Assembly (NCBI RefSeq): GCF_018398335.1 | Contig: NZ_JAHBRX010000001.1 | Span: 2,906,001 to 2,970,000 of the forward strand | DNA length: 64,000 nt | DNA from: Chelatococcus sp. HY11 | GTDB lineage: Bacteria > Pseudomonadota > Alphaproteobacteria > Rhizobiales > Beijerinckiaceae | Direction: 5' to 3' | Shown: in pieces, positions 43,705 to 53,051 of the stretch | Position numbering within the stretch: the first letter of the stretch is position 1 | Layout of the letters: the number at the start of each line of letters is the position of its first letter | Notes under the pieces: generated by a model | The model's input: only the letters and a program-made list of their open reading frames with translations | Database searches by the model: none | What the model was told of the DNA's origin: nothing | Made by a program: the position numbers and the translations under genes

Positions 43705-44433
43705 ATGACCAGAAAAGCGAAAGCGCCAAGCGGTGGTGACCAAGGGGCGGGAAAGACCAGCTCCGTCCAGCTCTATCAGCTGCTTTACAAGGCGTTACTC
43801 AGCGGGGAACTCAAACCGGGAGACCGGATCCGCGAGAATGAAATCGCGTCCCGTTACAATGTCAGCCGCACGCCGGTGCGTGAAGCACTCGGACGCCTGG
43901 AGGCCCAGGGCCTGCTTGTCTACGGCGATCAGCGTGGGCTTGTCGTGCCGCGACTCGATTCGCAAAGCGTCACCGAACTCTATGTCATGCGCGAAGTCCT
44001 GGATGCGACCGCCGCGCGTCTCGCTGCCAAGCACGCCAACGAAGCGGAGATAGCCTCCTTGCGCTACATGGTCGAGCGCGATTCCCAGAACAGCCACGAC
44101 ATACCCTATCTTGCGACGACAAACAGGCTTTTCCATTCCGCCATCGGCGATTGCGCCCACAATCGCTTCCTGAAGCGCATGCAGGAGACCTTGGCTGAAT
44201 CGCTCGCCCTTCTCGGGCCGACGACCCTGAGCCTGCCCATGCGCGCTCAAGAGGCCATCGCGGAACATGCGGAGGTTGTGGAGGCGATCGCCAGAGGTGA
44301 CGGCGACGCGGCCGCGGCCGCGGCAAGCCGGCACAGCGCTGCTTCGCATCAGGCGCGATTGAAACTGATCTACGCGGAGGCGCAGGACCGCGCGGCAGCC
44401 GCTGCTTCGGCTGGAAGGCTCCCAGAGCCCTAA
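43705..44433 (+). CDS. GntR family transcriptional regulator, FCD subfamily
   Basis: 242 residues from the ATG at 43705, behind GGTGGAG; an upstream TTG at 43684 is less likely. Winged helix (about 20-85; LYQLLYKALLSGELKPGDRI, then VSRTPVREALGRLEAQGLL) and an FCD domain (about 95-220; VMREVLDATAARLAAKHAN). It sits in the middle of the sulfur-compound cluster, between hydantoinase and flavoprotein genes, so it is the best candidate to bind the ATGTAT-type sites at 35071, 39726 and 44681. Confidence 0.93.
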   Translation: MTRKAKAPSGGDQGAGKTSSVQLYQLLYKALLSGELKPGDRIRENEIASRYNVSRTPVREALGRLEAQGLLVYGDQRGLVVPRLDSQSVTELYVMREVLDATAARLAAKHANEAEIASLRYMVERDSQNSHDIPYLATTNRLFHSAIGDCAHNRFLKRMQETLAESLALLGPTTLSLPMRAQEAIAEHAEVVEAIARGDGDAAAAAASRHSAASHQARLKLIYAEAQDRAAAAASAGRLPEP

Positions 44434-44680
44434 TCGCCTGCCACGAATCCAGTTCGCCATCGACATGCAGGGCTCGTGACTGCCGGGGGAGGCCTCGTCG
44501 GGCGCGGCAACTCGTGCCTGTCCTCCCGCCAGCACCAGGAGGGACAATGTGGCATGCCCCGCTCTCTCGGACCTTCGCACGCTTTAGCCCGTCTCTCGGC
44601 ACCTCTCAATGACGCATCAGCGCAAGATCTGCAGCCGAAGGCCGGCTCCGGATCGCGTGAGTTGACTTCATCGCCTCCAT

Positions 44681-44700
44681 ATGTATTCAATTGGATGCAT
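44681..44700. promoter_or_regulatory. Operator-like site 3 of three in the sulfur-compound cluster
   Basis: ATGTATTCAATTGGATGCAT is an imperfect 20-bp inverted repeat, 8 of 10 base pairs symmetric, ending 24 bp before the flavoprotein start and 247 bp after the GntR gene. It is the most symmetrical of the three related sites and fits a GntR/FCD operator. Confidence 0.55.
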
Positions 44701-44724
44701 TAGAGTGCATTTGAGGAACGGCCG

Positions 44725-46257
44725 GTGGATCAATTCGACGTCGTTGTTGTGGGCGCGGGAAATGCCGCCTTGTGCGCTGCGATCGCGGCCGAGGAGCGGG
44801 GTGCTCGCGTGCTTGTGCTGGAGCGTGCACCTGAGAGCGAAAGCGGCGGTAACAGCCGCTTCACCGCGGGAGCGATCCGCTTCGCCTATAGGGGCGTCGA
44901 CGATCTTCGCGATATCATGCCCGACCTCACCGAGGGCGAAATTGCCCAGACCGATTTCCAGAGCTACACCGAAGATCAGTTCTTCGACGACATGTTCCGC
45001 GTGACCCGCTATCGCTCGGATCCTGTCCTTTGCGAGCTTCTGGTCCGCAGAAGCTTCAGCACCATGAAGTGGCTCAGCGGCAAGGGAGTTCGCTTCCAGC
45101 CGATTTATGGCCGCCAGGCCTTCAAGATCGACGGCAAGTTCAAGTTCTGGGGCGGCTTGACGGTCGAAGCCTGGGGCGGCGGCCCCGGACTGGTCGAGAG
45201 CGAGACGCAGATCGCGCGCAAGCGTGGCGTCGAGATACGTTACAACGCGCGCGCGATCGGGTTGCTTTACGACGGATCGAAAGTCTCCGGAGTCCGGATC
45301 AAGGAACGCGGACAGGTCAAGGAAATTTCCTCGCGTTGTGTCGTGCTCGCCGCTGGCGGATTCCAGGCTGATCCCTCGATGCGGGCACAGTATCTCGGCC
45401 GGGAATGGGAACTGGCGCGCGTGCGCGGATCGCGGTTCAGCACCGGCGATGGCATTCGCATGGCGAAGGCGATCGGCGCGGCTTCGTTTGGAAACTGGTC
45501 TGGTTGCCATGCCGTCGGTTGGGATTTCAATGCCCCCGAGTTCGGCGATCTCGACGTCGGAGACGGTTTCCAGAAGCATTCCTATCCGTTCGGCATCATG
45601 GTCAACGCCCTCGGGCGCCGGTTCGTCGACGAGGGCGCCGACTTCCGCAACTACACCTATGCGAAGTACGGGCGCGTCATTCTCGAGCAGCCGGGTAACT
45701 TTGCCTGGCAGATCTTTGACAGCAAAGTCACCCACCTTCTTCGCGACGAGTATCGCATCAAGCAGGTGACCAAGGTTACCGCCGGCACGCTGGAGGAGCT
45801 CGCGTCCAAGCTGGAAGGCGTGGACTCCAAGGCTTTCTTGCAAGAAATCGCCAGCTATAACGCGGCAGTACAAAGAGACGTTCCATTCAACCCCAATATC
45901 AAGGATGGGCGTGGCACGACATCTCTCAACGTCAATAAGACCAATTGGGCGAATACGATTGATGAGGGCCCCTATTGCGCATTCCAGGTCGGATGCGGAG
46001 TGACATTCACCTTCGGCGGCCTGAGGATCAATGGAGACGCTCAGGTCCTGGACGAGGATCTCGAGCCCATTCAGGGTCTTTACGCGGCGGGCGAACTTGT
46101 CGGAGGCCTCTTCTACTTCAATTATCCCGGCGGAACGGGCCTCATGGCGGGGGCGGTGTTCGGCCGGATTGCCGGCGGCTCCGCGGGCGAGGCCGCTGTC
46201 CAAGCCACGCCGGGTGGCATAAGGCAAGCCGTAGGGGGCGTAACCGCGGTGGCGTGA
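44725..46257 (+). CDS. FAD-dependent oxidoreductase (fumarate reductase/TcuA-like flavoprotein)
   Basis: 510 residues from a GTG at 44725 with GAGG upstream. FAD motif VVVGAGNAALCAAIAAEERG, GGNSRFTAGAIRF, a central VVLAAGGFQAD and the C-terminal GLYAAGELVGGLFYFNYPGG (shown in part) place it with the fumarate-reductase/tricarballylate-dehydrogenase-like flavoproteins. It would dehydrogenate or reduce a carboxylate-bearing C-C bond of the pathway's carbon skeleton. Behind operator-like site 3 and upstream of the peptide importer. Confidence 0.88.
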   Translation: MDQFDVVVVGAGNAALCAAIAAEERGARVLVLERAPESESGGNSRFTAGAIRFAYRGVDDLRDIMPDLTEGEIAQTDFQSYTEDQFFDDMFRVTRYRSDPVLCELLVRRSFSTMKWLSGKGVRFQPIYGRQAFKIDGKFKFWGGLTVEAWGGGPGLVESETQIARKRGVEIRYNARAIGLLYDGSKVSGVRIKERGQVKEISSRCVVLAAGGFQADPSMRAQYLGREWELARVRGSRFSTGDGIRMAKAIGAASFGNWSGCHAVGWDFNAPEFGDLDVGDGFQKHSYPFGIMVNALGRRFVDEGADFRNYTYAKYGRVILEQPGNFAWQIFDSKVTHLLRDEYRIKQVTKVTAGTLEELASKLEGVDSKAFLQEIASYNAAVQRDVPFNPNIKDGRGTTSLNVNKTNWANTIDEGPYCAFQVGCGVTFTFGGLRINGDAQVLDEDLEPIQGLYAAGELVGGLFYFNYPGGTGLMAGAVFGRIAGGSAGEAAVQATPGGIRQAVGGVTAVA

Positions 46258-46391
46258 CCAGGAAAGATTGAAGTCGGCAATCTCGTTGGTGACCTCTAGA
46301 TAACCCGACCTTGGTTTGGATTCGATCGCAAGAAAATGCCGAAAAAGGCATGAGCGTGGCTAATAGCTCGCGACAATCGCGAGGGGAAAGA

Positions 46392-48056
46392 ATGGGAGTC
46401 GCAGCAATGACCATAGTCGAGAATTCAGCAGCCCCTCCGAATGAACGCGCAGGTTTGAGCCGTCGTCATGTCCTCGCGCTGTCTGGAGCCGCGAGCGCGG
46501 CCGCTCTCCTGGCAGGGGGCGCGGTGGCTCGAGCTGCCGAGATCGAGGAGCTTCGCATAGGCTGCTTCACGGAGCCGCCGTCGCTCGATCCGCACTGGCA
46601 GAACACCGCGGCCAGCAACTCGCTGTCCCAACATATCTTCGACAGGCTGTTCCACGCCGACGAGAACCAGAAGCCGGTCCCGGCCCTGGCAGAAGGCTGG
46701 AAGGTCATCGATCCCCTGACCTGGGAAATCGCGTTGCGCAAGGACGTCAAATTCCACGACGGCACGCCGTTCACGGCGGACGACGTGCTTTTCACCTTTG
46801 AGCGCTCGCAGAATGTTCCGAACTCTCCGTTCTCCTTCAAGTCCTATCTCGGCAATAAGAAGCTCGAGAAGGTCGACGACCATCTGATACGGATCAGGAC
46901 CCCATCGCCCAACCCCATTCTCATCAACGAGATCATGACGGTCTCGATCATCTCGAGGAAGGTGGGGGAGAAGGCCACCACGGACGACTACAATCGCGGT
47001 ACCGCGATGGTGGGAACCGGTCCTTATCGTTTCGTGGAGTGGCGTTCCGGGCAGCATATCAAGCTTGAACGGCACGAGGGCTACTGGGGCAACAAGCCGG
47101 AATGGATGCGGGTCATGCTACGTCCGATATCCTCAAATCCGGCACGCGTCGCGGCGCTCCTGTCGGGTGATGTCGAACTGATCGACTTCGTGCCGCCGTC
47201 GTCGCTTGAGCGGCTTCAGTCCAACAAGGCTTTGTCGCTGAGCAGCAAGGTCTCCAATCGGATGATCTACCTGGCCTTCGATCACAGCCGGGCCCGCTCT
47301 CCGTTTGTGAAAGGCATTGACGGCTCGGAGATCGATAACCCCTTGCGGAAGCTTGAGGTTCGCCAGGCCATATCGAAGGCGATCAATCGCGAGGCTCTTG
47401 GGAGCCGCGCGCTGGAAGGCATGGGCGTGCCAGCGGGGCAATTGGTGCCACCGGAGATATTCGGATCCGCTCCCGAGCTTGGACCGGACAAGTTCAGTGT
47501 AGCGGACGCAAAGGCGCTGTTGACGAAAGCGGGCTACCCCAACGGCTTCGCGATCACGCTGCACTCGTCCAACGACCGCTATGTCAACGACGCGGCCGTC
47601 GCCGAGGCGATTGCGCAGATGCTGACCCGGATCGGCATTCGCACTGCAGTAGAGACTATGCCCTATTCGGTTTACGTACCGCGCGCCACGGGCGGCGGCC
47701 CGGAAGGTCTCTCGCAGTTCAGCCTGTTCCTCTACGGCTTCGGCGGGCAGACCGGCGAAGCGTCCGTCGCGCTGAGATCCGTTGTCGCGACCTATGACAA
47801 GGACAAGGGGCTTGGCTCCTCCAACCGTGGGCGCTACTCCAACCCGGAGGTCGACAAGCTTATCGGTGAGGCCGCGCAAGAGCTGGACGATACCAAGCGT
47901 GCGGCTCTCATGGCCGAGGCGACGCGGATTTCCATGGGCGATGTCGCAGTGGCCCCAATCTACTTCCCGGTGAACTACTGGAGCGCAAAGAGTGGCATGA
48001 CCTATCGCGCGCGCACCGACGAGCGCACACTCGCGATGGATACGCTGGCGGGATAG
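46392..48056 (+). CDS. Peptide/glutathione-type ABC transporter substrate-binding protein (family 5)
   Basis: 554 residues from the ATG at 46392, behind AGGGGAAAGA; an ATG at 46407 is an alternative. A Tat-type signal, LSRRHVLALSGAASAAALLAGG (shown in part), ends near ARAAE. Family 5 features: RIGCFTEPPSLDPHWQN, LRKDVKFHDGTPFTADDV, GTGPYRFVEW and YWGNKP. Dpp, Opp, nickel and glutathione (GsiB) binding proteins share this fold. It supplies the importer whose permeases and ATPases lie at 49084-53051, after an inserted dioxygenase-like gene. Confidence 0.92.
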   Translation: MGVAAMTIVENSAAPPNERAGLSRRHVLALSGAASAAALLAGGAVARAAEIEELRIGCFTEPPSLDPHWQNTAASNSLSQHIFDRLFHADENQKPVPALAEGWKVIDPLTWEIALRKDVKFHDGTPFTADDVLFTFERSQNVPNSPFSFKSYLGNKKLEKVDDHLIRIRTPSPNPILINEIMTVSIISRKVGEKATTDDYNRGTAMVGTGPYRFVEWRSGQHIKLERHEGYWGNKPEWMRVMLRPISSNPARVAALLSGDVELIDFVPPSSLERLQSNKALSLSSKVSNRMIYLAFDHSRARSPFVKGIDGSEIDNPLRKLEVRQAISKAINREALGSRALEGMGVPAGQLVPPEIFGSAPELGPDKFSVADAKALLTKAGYPNGFAITLHSSNDRYVNDAAVAEAIAQMLTRIGIRTAVETMPYSVYVPRATGGGPEGLSQFSLFLYGFGGQTGEASVALRSVVATYDKDKGLGSSNRGRYSNPEVDKLIGEAAQELDDTKRAALMAEATRISMGDVAVAPIYFPVNYWSAKSGMTYRARTDERTLAMDTLAG

Positions 48057-48239
48057 CGGCCGAAAGGTGTAAACGCAGGGCCGATCGATATGATCTCGGC
48101 CAATCCCTCAAAGCCGTGCGCCGTTGAGGCGTACGGTGGATCAGACCTGGCGCAGCGCCGAGCGAGAGATCGATCCCGATAACAGCGGCTTGCGGGCATG
48201 TCTTGTCCCAACCCGGCCGTATCATAGAAGGAGTACGCC

Positions 48240-48830
48240 ATGAACGTAGCGGAAGAAAGAGATACGGCCGTCCGGCGTCTGATTGAGGAAGCCAGCGCAA
48301 AGATGGCGCAGGATGGCTCCGGCCCCGACACGCTCTCGCATATCCGCCAGATGGTCGCCTCCCTGGCGCAGCGTGCAAACCTGTTTCGACTACAGGACTT
48401 CGCCCTGCCCACGGAGGGTAAGTCGCAGCGCTACAAGCTGGGCTCCGGCGCGGACGACCGCTTCGTGCTCTACCTGAACACGGTTTTGCCCGGTAAAAGC
48501 ACCTTTCCGCACAACCACAAGACCTGGGCGATCGTTGCTTCCGTCCTGGGCCAGGAGCGCAACCGCATCTATAAGCGCAAAGTCGATGCGAGCGGTCAAC
48601 CCGCGGGTATCGAGCTCGTCGGCGAGAAGATAGTCGGCCCCGGAGATGCCGTCCTGTTTGGCCCTGAAGACATTCACAGCGTGCACTACGAGGACGTGGC
48701 TCCCGGCGTGCAGATCCATTTCTACGGGCAAGCCCTGGAGACATTGAGCAATCGCAGCGGATTCGATGCGGACGGCAATGAGGTCAACTACAATAAATCC
48801 ATGATGAAACCGACAGCGGGCAAGGTTTGA
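48240..48830 (+). CDS. Cysteine-dioxygenase-like thiol dioxygenase (cupin)
   Basis: 196 residues behind AGAAGGAG. The cupin core has iron-binding histidines in FPHNHKTWAIVASVLGQERN and DIHSVHYED, with QIHFYGQALE at the end, matching bacterial cysteine dioxygenase/3-mercaptopropionate dioxygenase relatives (COG5553-like). Such enzymes oxidise a thiol to a sulfinate with O2 and Fe(II). It is placed between the binding-protein gene and the permease genes of the importer, which ties it to the imported sulfur compound. Exact thiol (cysteine, mercapto acid, persulfide) cannot be told. Confidence 0.82.
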   Translation: MNVAEERDTAVRRLIEEASAKMAQDGSGPDTLSHIRQMVASLAQRANLFRLQDFALPTEGKSQRYKLGSGADDRFVLYLNTVLPGKSTFPHNHKTWAIVASVLGQERNRIYKRKVDASGQPAGIELVGEKIVGPGDAVLFGPEDIHSVHYEDVAPGVQIHFYGQALETLSNRSGFDADGNEVNYNKSMMKPTAGKV

Positions 48831-49083
48831 TGCAACCGGCGACCCGGTATCCCGTCGGCGTCATCGCATCGGCGCCGGTCCCGATGTGCGGGCGGGTCCG
48901 GGCGCATGCGATCCACCACGCGGCGCATATCGTGTCCGATGCGGTTGGGGAGCTCGTAATCAGTCCGAGTTCAGCAACGTCGTGGTCGTGTTCAAGACCG
49001 TTGGGTAAAATCGCGGATAATCCCGGCCTCGGCTGCCCAACTACCTCAGACGGGACGTCGGTCCGGAACGAGGACGACCGTCC

Positions 49084-50061
49084 ATGACGCTTTATATCCT
49101 CCGACGCATTCTGCAGAGCGCGTTCGTGGCTCTTGCCATGTCGATGATCGTCTTCGTGGGGCTCAACGTGGTCGGCAATCCGGTCGACATCCTCATGCCA
49201 GCAGATGCATCGCAGCAGGATATTGCCGATGCCGTCGCGCGCCTCGGCCTCGACCGGCCGCTTCACGAGCAGTATGTCGTCTTCCTGAAGAATGCGCTCA
49301 CGGGGAATTTGGGAATCTCCTTCGTGAACGGCCAAAGCGCCCTCGCGACCGTGCTCGAGCGCCTTCCGGCAACGCTCGAGCTCGCTGTCGTCGCGATGAT
49401 CCTGGCGCTCTTTATCGGAATCCCACTGGGCTTTCTCGCCGGATTGCGGCCTAACTCCCTCCCGGCCAAGGCCATCATGTCCAGCTCGATCGTGGCCTTC
49501 AGCCTGCCGACCTTCTGGATCGGCATCGTCTTCATCATGCTCTTCGCCGTGCAACTTGGATGGCTCCCGTCGGGAGGCCGTGGATTGACGCGCTCCATTT
49601 TCGGCCTGGAACTCAGCGTGCTCACCCTTGACGGGCTGAAGCACATCCTCCTGCCGGCGCTCACCCTGTCGCTTTTCAAGATCGCGCTGATCATCCGCCT
49701 GACCGCGGCGGGGACAGTGGAAGTATCCGGGCAGGATTACGTCAAGTTTGCGCGCGCCAAGGGTGTCAGGCGGGGGCGCATCACCTATGTCCATATTCTG
49801 AAAAACGTGATCCTTCCGGTCATGACCGTATCCGCCATGGAATTCGGCAACATCATTGCTTTTTCGGTCGTAACCGAGACCGTCTATTCTTGGCCTGGAA
49901 TGGGAAAACTGCTGATCGATGCGATCCGCATGGTGGATCGCCCCGTCGTGGTCGCCTATCTCATAGTTTGCGTGCTAATTTTCATGGTGCTCAACCTGAT
50001 TGTCGACATCGTCTATTCGATTCTTGATCCGCGCATCTCCCTCAAGTCGGAGTCGGCATGA
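49084..50061 (+). CDS. Dpp/Opp/Gsi-type ABC transporter permease B
   Basis: 325 residues with about six hydrophobic segments. The N-terminus LYILRRILQSAFVALAMSMIVF (shown in part), the LDRPLHEQYVVFLKN segment and the EAA-like coupling loop KFARAKGVRRGRITYVHILKN (in part) are typical DppB/GsiC features. A 253-bp gap without a clear gene separates it from the dioxygenase-like gene. It overlaps permease C by 4 bp. Confidence 0.95.
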   Translation: MTLYILRRILQSAFVALAMSMIVFVGLNVVGNPVDILMPADASQQDIADAVARLGLDRPLHEQYVVFLKNALTGNLGISFVNGQSALATVLERLPATLELAVVAMILALFIGIPLGFLAGLRPNSLPAKAIMSSSIVAFSLPTFWIGIVFIMLFAVQLGWLPSGGRGLTRSIFGLELSVLTLDGLKHILLPALTLSLFKIALIIRLTAAGTVEVSGQDYVKFARAKGVRRGRITYVHILKNVILPVMTVSAMEFGNIIAFSVVTETVYSWPGMGKLLIDAIRMVDRPVVVAYLIVCVLIFMVLNLIVDIVYSILDPRISLKSESA

Positions 50062-50984
50062 TGCCGGCAAGTTTTCGCCGCCCGTTCAACTTGCTTCTGG
50101 GAAAATCCGCGGAGCCGTCTCCCGCTCGTCTGTTCTGGATCGATTTTTTTGCGAGCCCCGTGGCCGCGGTCAGTCTTGTCGTGCTGATCGCCATCGTGCT
50201 CGCGGCGGTTTTAGCGCCGTTCATCGCGCCGCAAAACCCCTACGACCTGTCCGTCCTGGACATCATGGATTCGCGGCAGCCACCCGGGAGCGAATCCTCC
50301 TCGGGGATGATCTTCCTGCTCGGTTCCGACGGAGCCGGACGGGACGTGCTCAGCGCCATCCTCTACGGGATGCGCACGAGCCTGCTCGTCGGCATCAGCA
50401 GCGGGTTGCTGGGCATGTGTATCGGCGTTACGGTCGGCCTTGTCGCCGCCTATAAGGGCGGCCGCGTCGAAACGGTGATCATGCGGATCGTCGATCTGCA
50501 GCTGAGTTTCCCCACGATCCTGATCGCGCTGATCCTTTTGTCCGTGGTTGGCAAAGGCGTGGACAAGATCATTCTCGCGCTGGTGATCGCGCAATGGGCC
50601 TATTTCGCGCGCGCGGTGCGGGCCGCCGCCCTCGCCGAGCAACGCAAGGAATATGTGGAAGCGGCCCGCGTGCTCAGGCTCTCGCATGCGCGCGTCCTGT
50701 TCAGCCACATATTGCCTAACTGTATGCCGTCGCTGATCGTCATCGGCACACTGCAGACTGCATCTGCCATCTCGCTTGAGGCGACGCTGTCATTTCTGGG
50801 CGTCGGCCTTCCGCCGACGGAGCCGTCGCTCGGCCTGCTAATATCCAACGGGTTCGAATCCATGATGTCTGGACGCTATTGGATGAGCCTGTATCCCGGC
50901 ATCGCTCTCCTGATCATCATCATGGCGATCAATCTGGTCGGCGATCAGGTTAGAACGGTCCTGAACCCCAAGGGCAGGGGTTAG
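50058..50984 (+). CDS. Dpp/Opp/Gsi-type ABC transporter permease C
   Basis: 308 residues. A long cytoplasmic N-terminus, helix SPVAAVSLVVLIAIVLAAV, the LGSDGAGRDVLSAILYGMRTSL motif (shown in part) and the coupling loop EYVEAARVLRLSHARVLFSHILP (in part) identify the DppC/GsiD class. Overlaps permease B by 4 bp and is 4 bp upstream of the first ATPase. Confidence 0.95.
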   Translation: MMPASFRRPFNLLLGKSAEPSPARLFWIDFFASPVAAVSLVVLIAIVLAAVLAPFIAPQNPYDLSVLDIMDSRQPPGSESSSGMIFLLGSDGAGRDVLSAILYGMRTSLLVGISSGLLGMCIGVTVGLVAAYKGGRVETVIMRIVDLQLSFPTILIALILLSVVGKGVDKIILALVIAQWAYFARAVRAAALAEQRKEYVEAARVLRLSHARVLFSHILPNCMPSLIVIGTLQTASAISLEATLSFLGVGLPPTEPSLGLLISNGFESMMSGRYWMSLYPGIALLIIIMAINLVGDQVRTVLNPKGRG

Positions 50985-50988
50985 CCAA

Positions 50989-52017
50989 ATGATAGCCACA
51001 TCCGCGCAGAGCTCGGAGAAGCCGGACGTTCTGGTCGAGGTCGAGGGGCTGCAAACCTATTTCCTGACGCGCGGCGAGCCCATGCGCGCCGTCGACGGCG
51101 TCTCCTTCAAGCTTCGTGGTGGCGAAGTCCTCGGCATCGTCGGCGAGTCCGGATCGGGCAAGACAATAACCGGCCACTCGATCCTTGGCCTCGTCGACCC
51201 ACCCGGCCGGGTCGTGGGCGGCAGCATACGTTTCCGTGGTCGCGACCTCCTATCCCTGTCGGACGAAGAACTGCGCCAGCTGCGTGGCGACGCGATAGCG
51301 GCAGTCTTTCAGGATCCGATGATGACGCTCAATCCCGTGCTGCGGATCGATACGCAGATCATGGAAGCGATCCGGTCGCATCATCGGGTTTCCAAAGGCG
51401 AGGCAAGACGGCGGGCGGTTGAAGTGCTGCGGCTCGTCGGGATTCCCTCACCGGAGAAGCGGGCGAGCGCCTATCCGCATGAGCTATCCGGCGGCATGCG
51501 TCAGCGCGTGGTCATCGCCATCGCGCTCGTGAACAGCCCCGCGCTGATCATCGCCGACGAGCCCACCACGGCGCTGGATGTCACCATCCAGAGTCAGATC
51601 ATCTACGAAATGCGTAAGCTCTGCCGTGAAAAGGGCACGGCGATGATCTGGATCACCCACGATCTGTCCGTCGTCGCCAGCCTCGCTGACAGGATCTGCG
51701 TCATGTACGCCGGTGAGATTGTGGAGGAGGGTGATACCGAGGAAGTGCTTGGGCAGCCCGCCCATCATTACACGGGAGGACTCATCGCCTCTATTCCGTC
51801 CGGTTCGCAGCCGGGCGAGCAACTGCCTCAGATCAAGGGCATGATCACCCGCTATCCAGCGGCCGACCAGGGATGCCGTTTCCGCGACCGCTGCCCTGCG
51901 AAGACGGACATATGCGACACCCGGCCGCCCGATGTCCGGATCTCCGACAGCCATTCCGCGAAATGCCATCACCCGGTCCATGCGCCGACGATGCTTGCTC
52001 AGGAAAGCACGCCATGA
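50989..52017 (+). CDS. Dpp/Opp/Gsi-type ABC transporter ATP-binding protein D
   Basis: 342 residues. Walker [10 protein letters not shown], signature [15 protein letters not shown], Walker [13 protein letters not shown] and a C-terminal oligopeptide-transporter extension with a Cys-rich [14 protein letters not shown] segment, which in relatives binds an iron-sulfur cluster. It overlaps the second ATPase by 4 bp. Confidence 0.95.
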   Translation: MIATSAQSSEKPDVLVEVEGLQTYFLTRGEPMRAVDGVSFKLRGGEVLGIVGESGSGKTITGHSILGLVDPPGRVVGGSIRFRGRDLLSLSDEELRQLRGDAIAAVFQDPMMTLNPVLRIDTQIMEAIRSHHRVSKGEARRRAVEVLRLVGIPSPEKRASAYPHELSGGMRQRVVIAIALVNSPALIIADEPTTALDVTIQSQIIYEMRKLCREKGTAMIWITHDLSVVASLADRICVMYAGEIVEEGDTEEVLGQPAHHYTGGLIASIPSGSQPGEQLPQIKGMITRYPAADQGCRFRDRCPAKTDICDTRPPDVRISDSHSAKCHHPVHAPTMLAQESTP

Positions 52018-53051
52018 ACGCAGCAGCAGCTGTTAAGACCCAGGTCCTGCTGTCCGCCCGCGGGTTGAGCAAGACGTTTCGGGCGGAGGATGACCTGATC
52101 GCGCGGATCGCGCGCCGCATCGGCCTGGCCGGCCCGCCGAGTGTCGTTCGCGCGTTGGACGATGTCGACGTCACGATCCACAAGGGAGAGGTGCTCGGTG
52201 TCGTCGGCGAATCAGGATGCGGGAAGTCAACGCTTGGGCGAACCCTCGCCGGCCTGATCACGCCTTCGAGCGGAGAGGTGCTCTATCAGGGGCGGGATAT
52301 CCATGGGAAGGGAGCCGACGACAAGCTTCGGCTGAAAATGCAGATGGTGTTTCAGAACCCGCATGCGTCGCTGAACGCGCGCAAGCGCGTCGGGGACATT
52401 ATCGGCGAGGCCGTGCGTGCCCATCGTGTGGTGCCACCGCGCGACGTCGATCGCCATGTCAGTGACATCATGGACAGCAGCGGGCTGGACCCGACATGGA
52501 AGTCGCGCTTTCCCCACCAATTTTCTGGCGGGCAGCGACAGCGCATCAACATTGCGCGCGCCCTGGCGGTGAAGCCCGAACTGATCATCTGCGACGAGGC
52601 CGTGTCGGCACTGGACGTGTCCGTCCAGGCGCAAATTCTGAACCTCTTTCTGGAATTGCGTCGCAAGTTCGGTTTGAGCTACCTGTTCATCAGCCACGAT
52701 CTCGGGGTGATCCGGCATGTGTCGGACCGGATCGCGGTGATGTATCTGGGCAAGGTCGTCGAAATCGGCGAGGCCAAAGACATATTTGCCCGCCCGGCCC
52801 ACCCGTACACTCAGGCGCTGGTGAAGGAAATTCCCAGCATCAAGCGCGACGTGGATTCCTTTCAGCCGATCAAAGGCGAGCTCCCGTCGCCGCTGTCCCC
52901 GCCGAGCGGATGCCATTTCCATCCACGCTGCGAATTCACCGGACCACGATGCCGCAGCGAAGTGCCGCGCCTCACGACCCTCGTGAATGGGCACCAAGCC
53001 GCTTGTCATCTGCTTACGCCTGGCGACGTCACCAAGAAGGAAGCAGCGTGA
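52014..53051 (+). CDS. Dpp/Opp/Gsi-type ABC transporter ATP-binding protein F
   Basis: 345 residues from the ATG at 52014. Walker A GESGCGKST, signature FSGGQRQRINIARAL, Walker B LIICDEAVSALD (Ala where most have Pro) and the C-terminal CHFHPRCEFTGPRC segment. The second ATPase of the peptide-type importer. Its stop overlaps the start of the small HTH gene by one base. Confidence 0.95.
   Translation: MNAAAAVKTQVLLSARGLSKTFRAEDDLIARIARRIGLAGPPSVVRALDDVDVTIHKGEVLGVVGESGCGKSTLGRTLAGLITPSSGEVLYQGRDIHGKGADDKLRLKMQMVFQNPHASLNARKRVGDIIGEAVRAHRVVPPRDVDRHVSDIMDSSGLDPTWKSRFPHQFSGGQRQRINIARALAVKPELIICDEAVSALDVSVQAQILNLFLELRRKFGLSYLFISHDLGVIRHVSDRIAVMYLGKVVEIGEAKDIFARPAHPYTQALVKEIPSIKRDVDSFQPIKGELPSPLSPPSGCHFHPRCEFTGPRCRSEVPRLTTLVNGHQAACHLLTPGDVTKKEAA

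Noticed and set aside
48827-49087. 86-codon frame in the gap between the dioxygenase-like gene and permease B
   Set aside because: No ribosome site, no recognisable motif, composition unlike neighbouring proteins; overlaps the stop of the upstream gene and the start of the next. Treated as intergenic.
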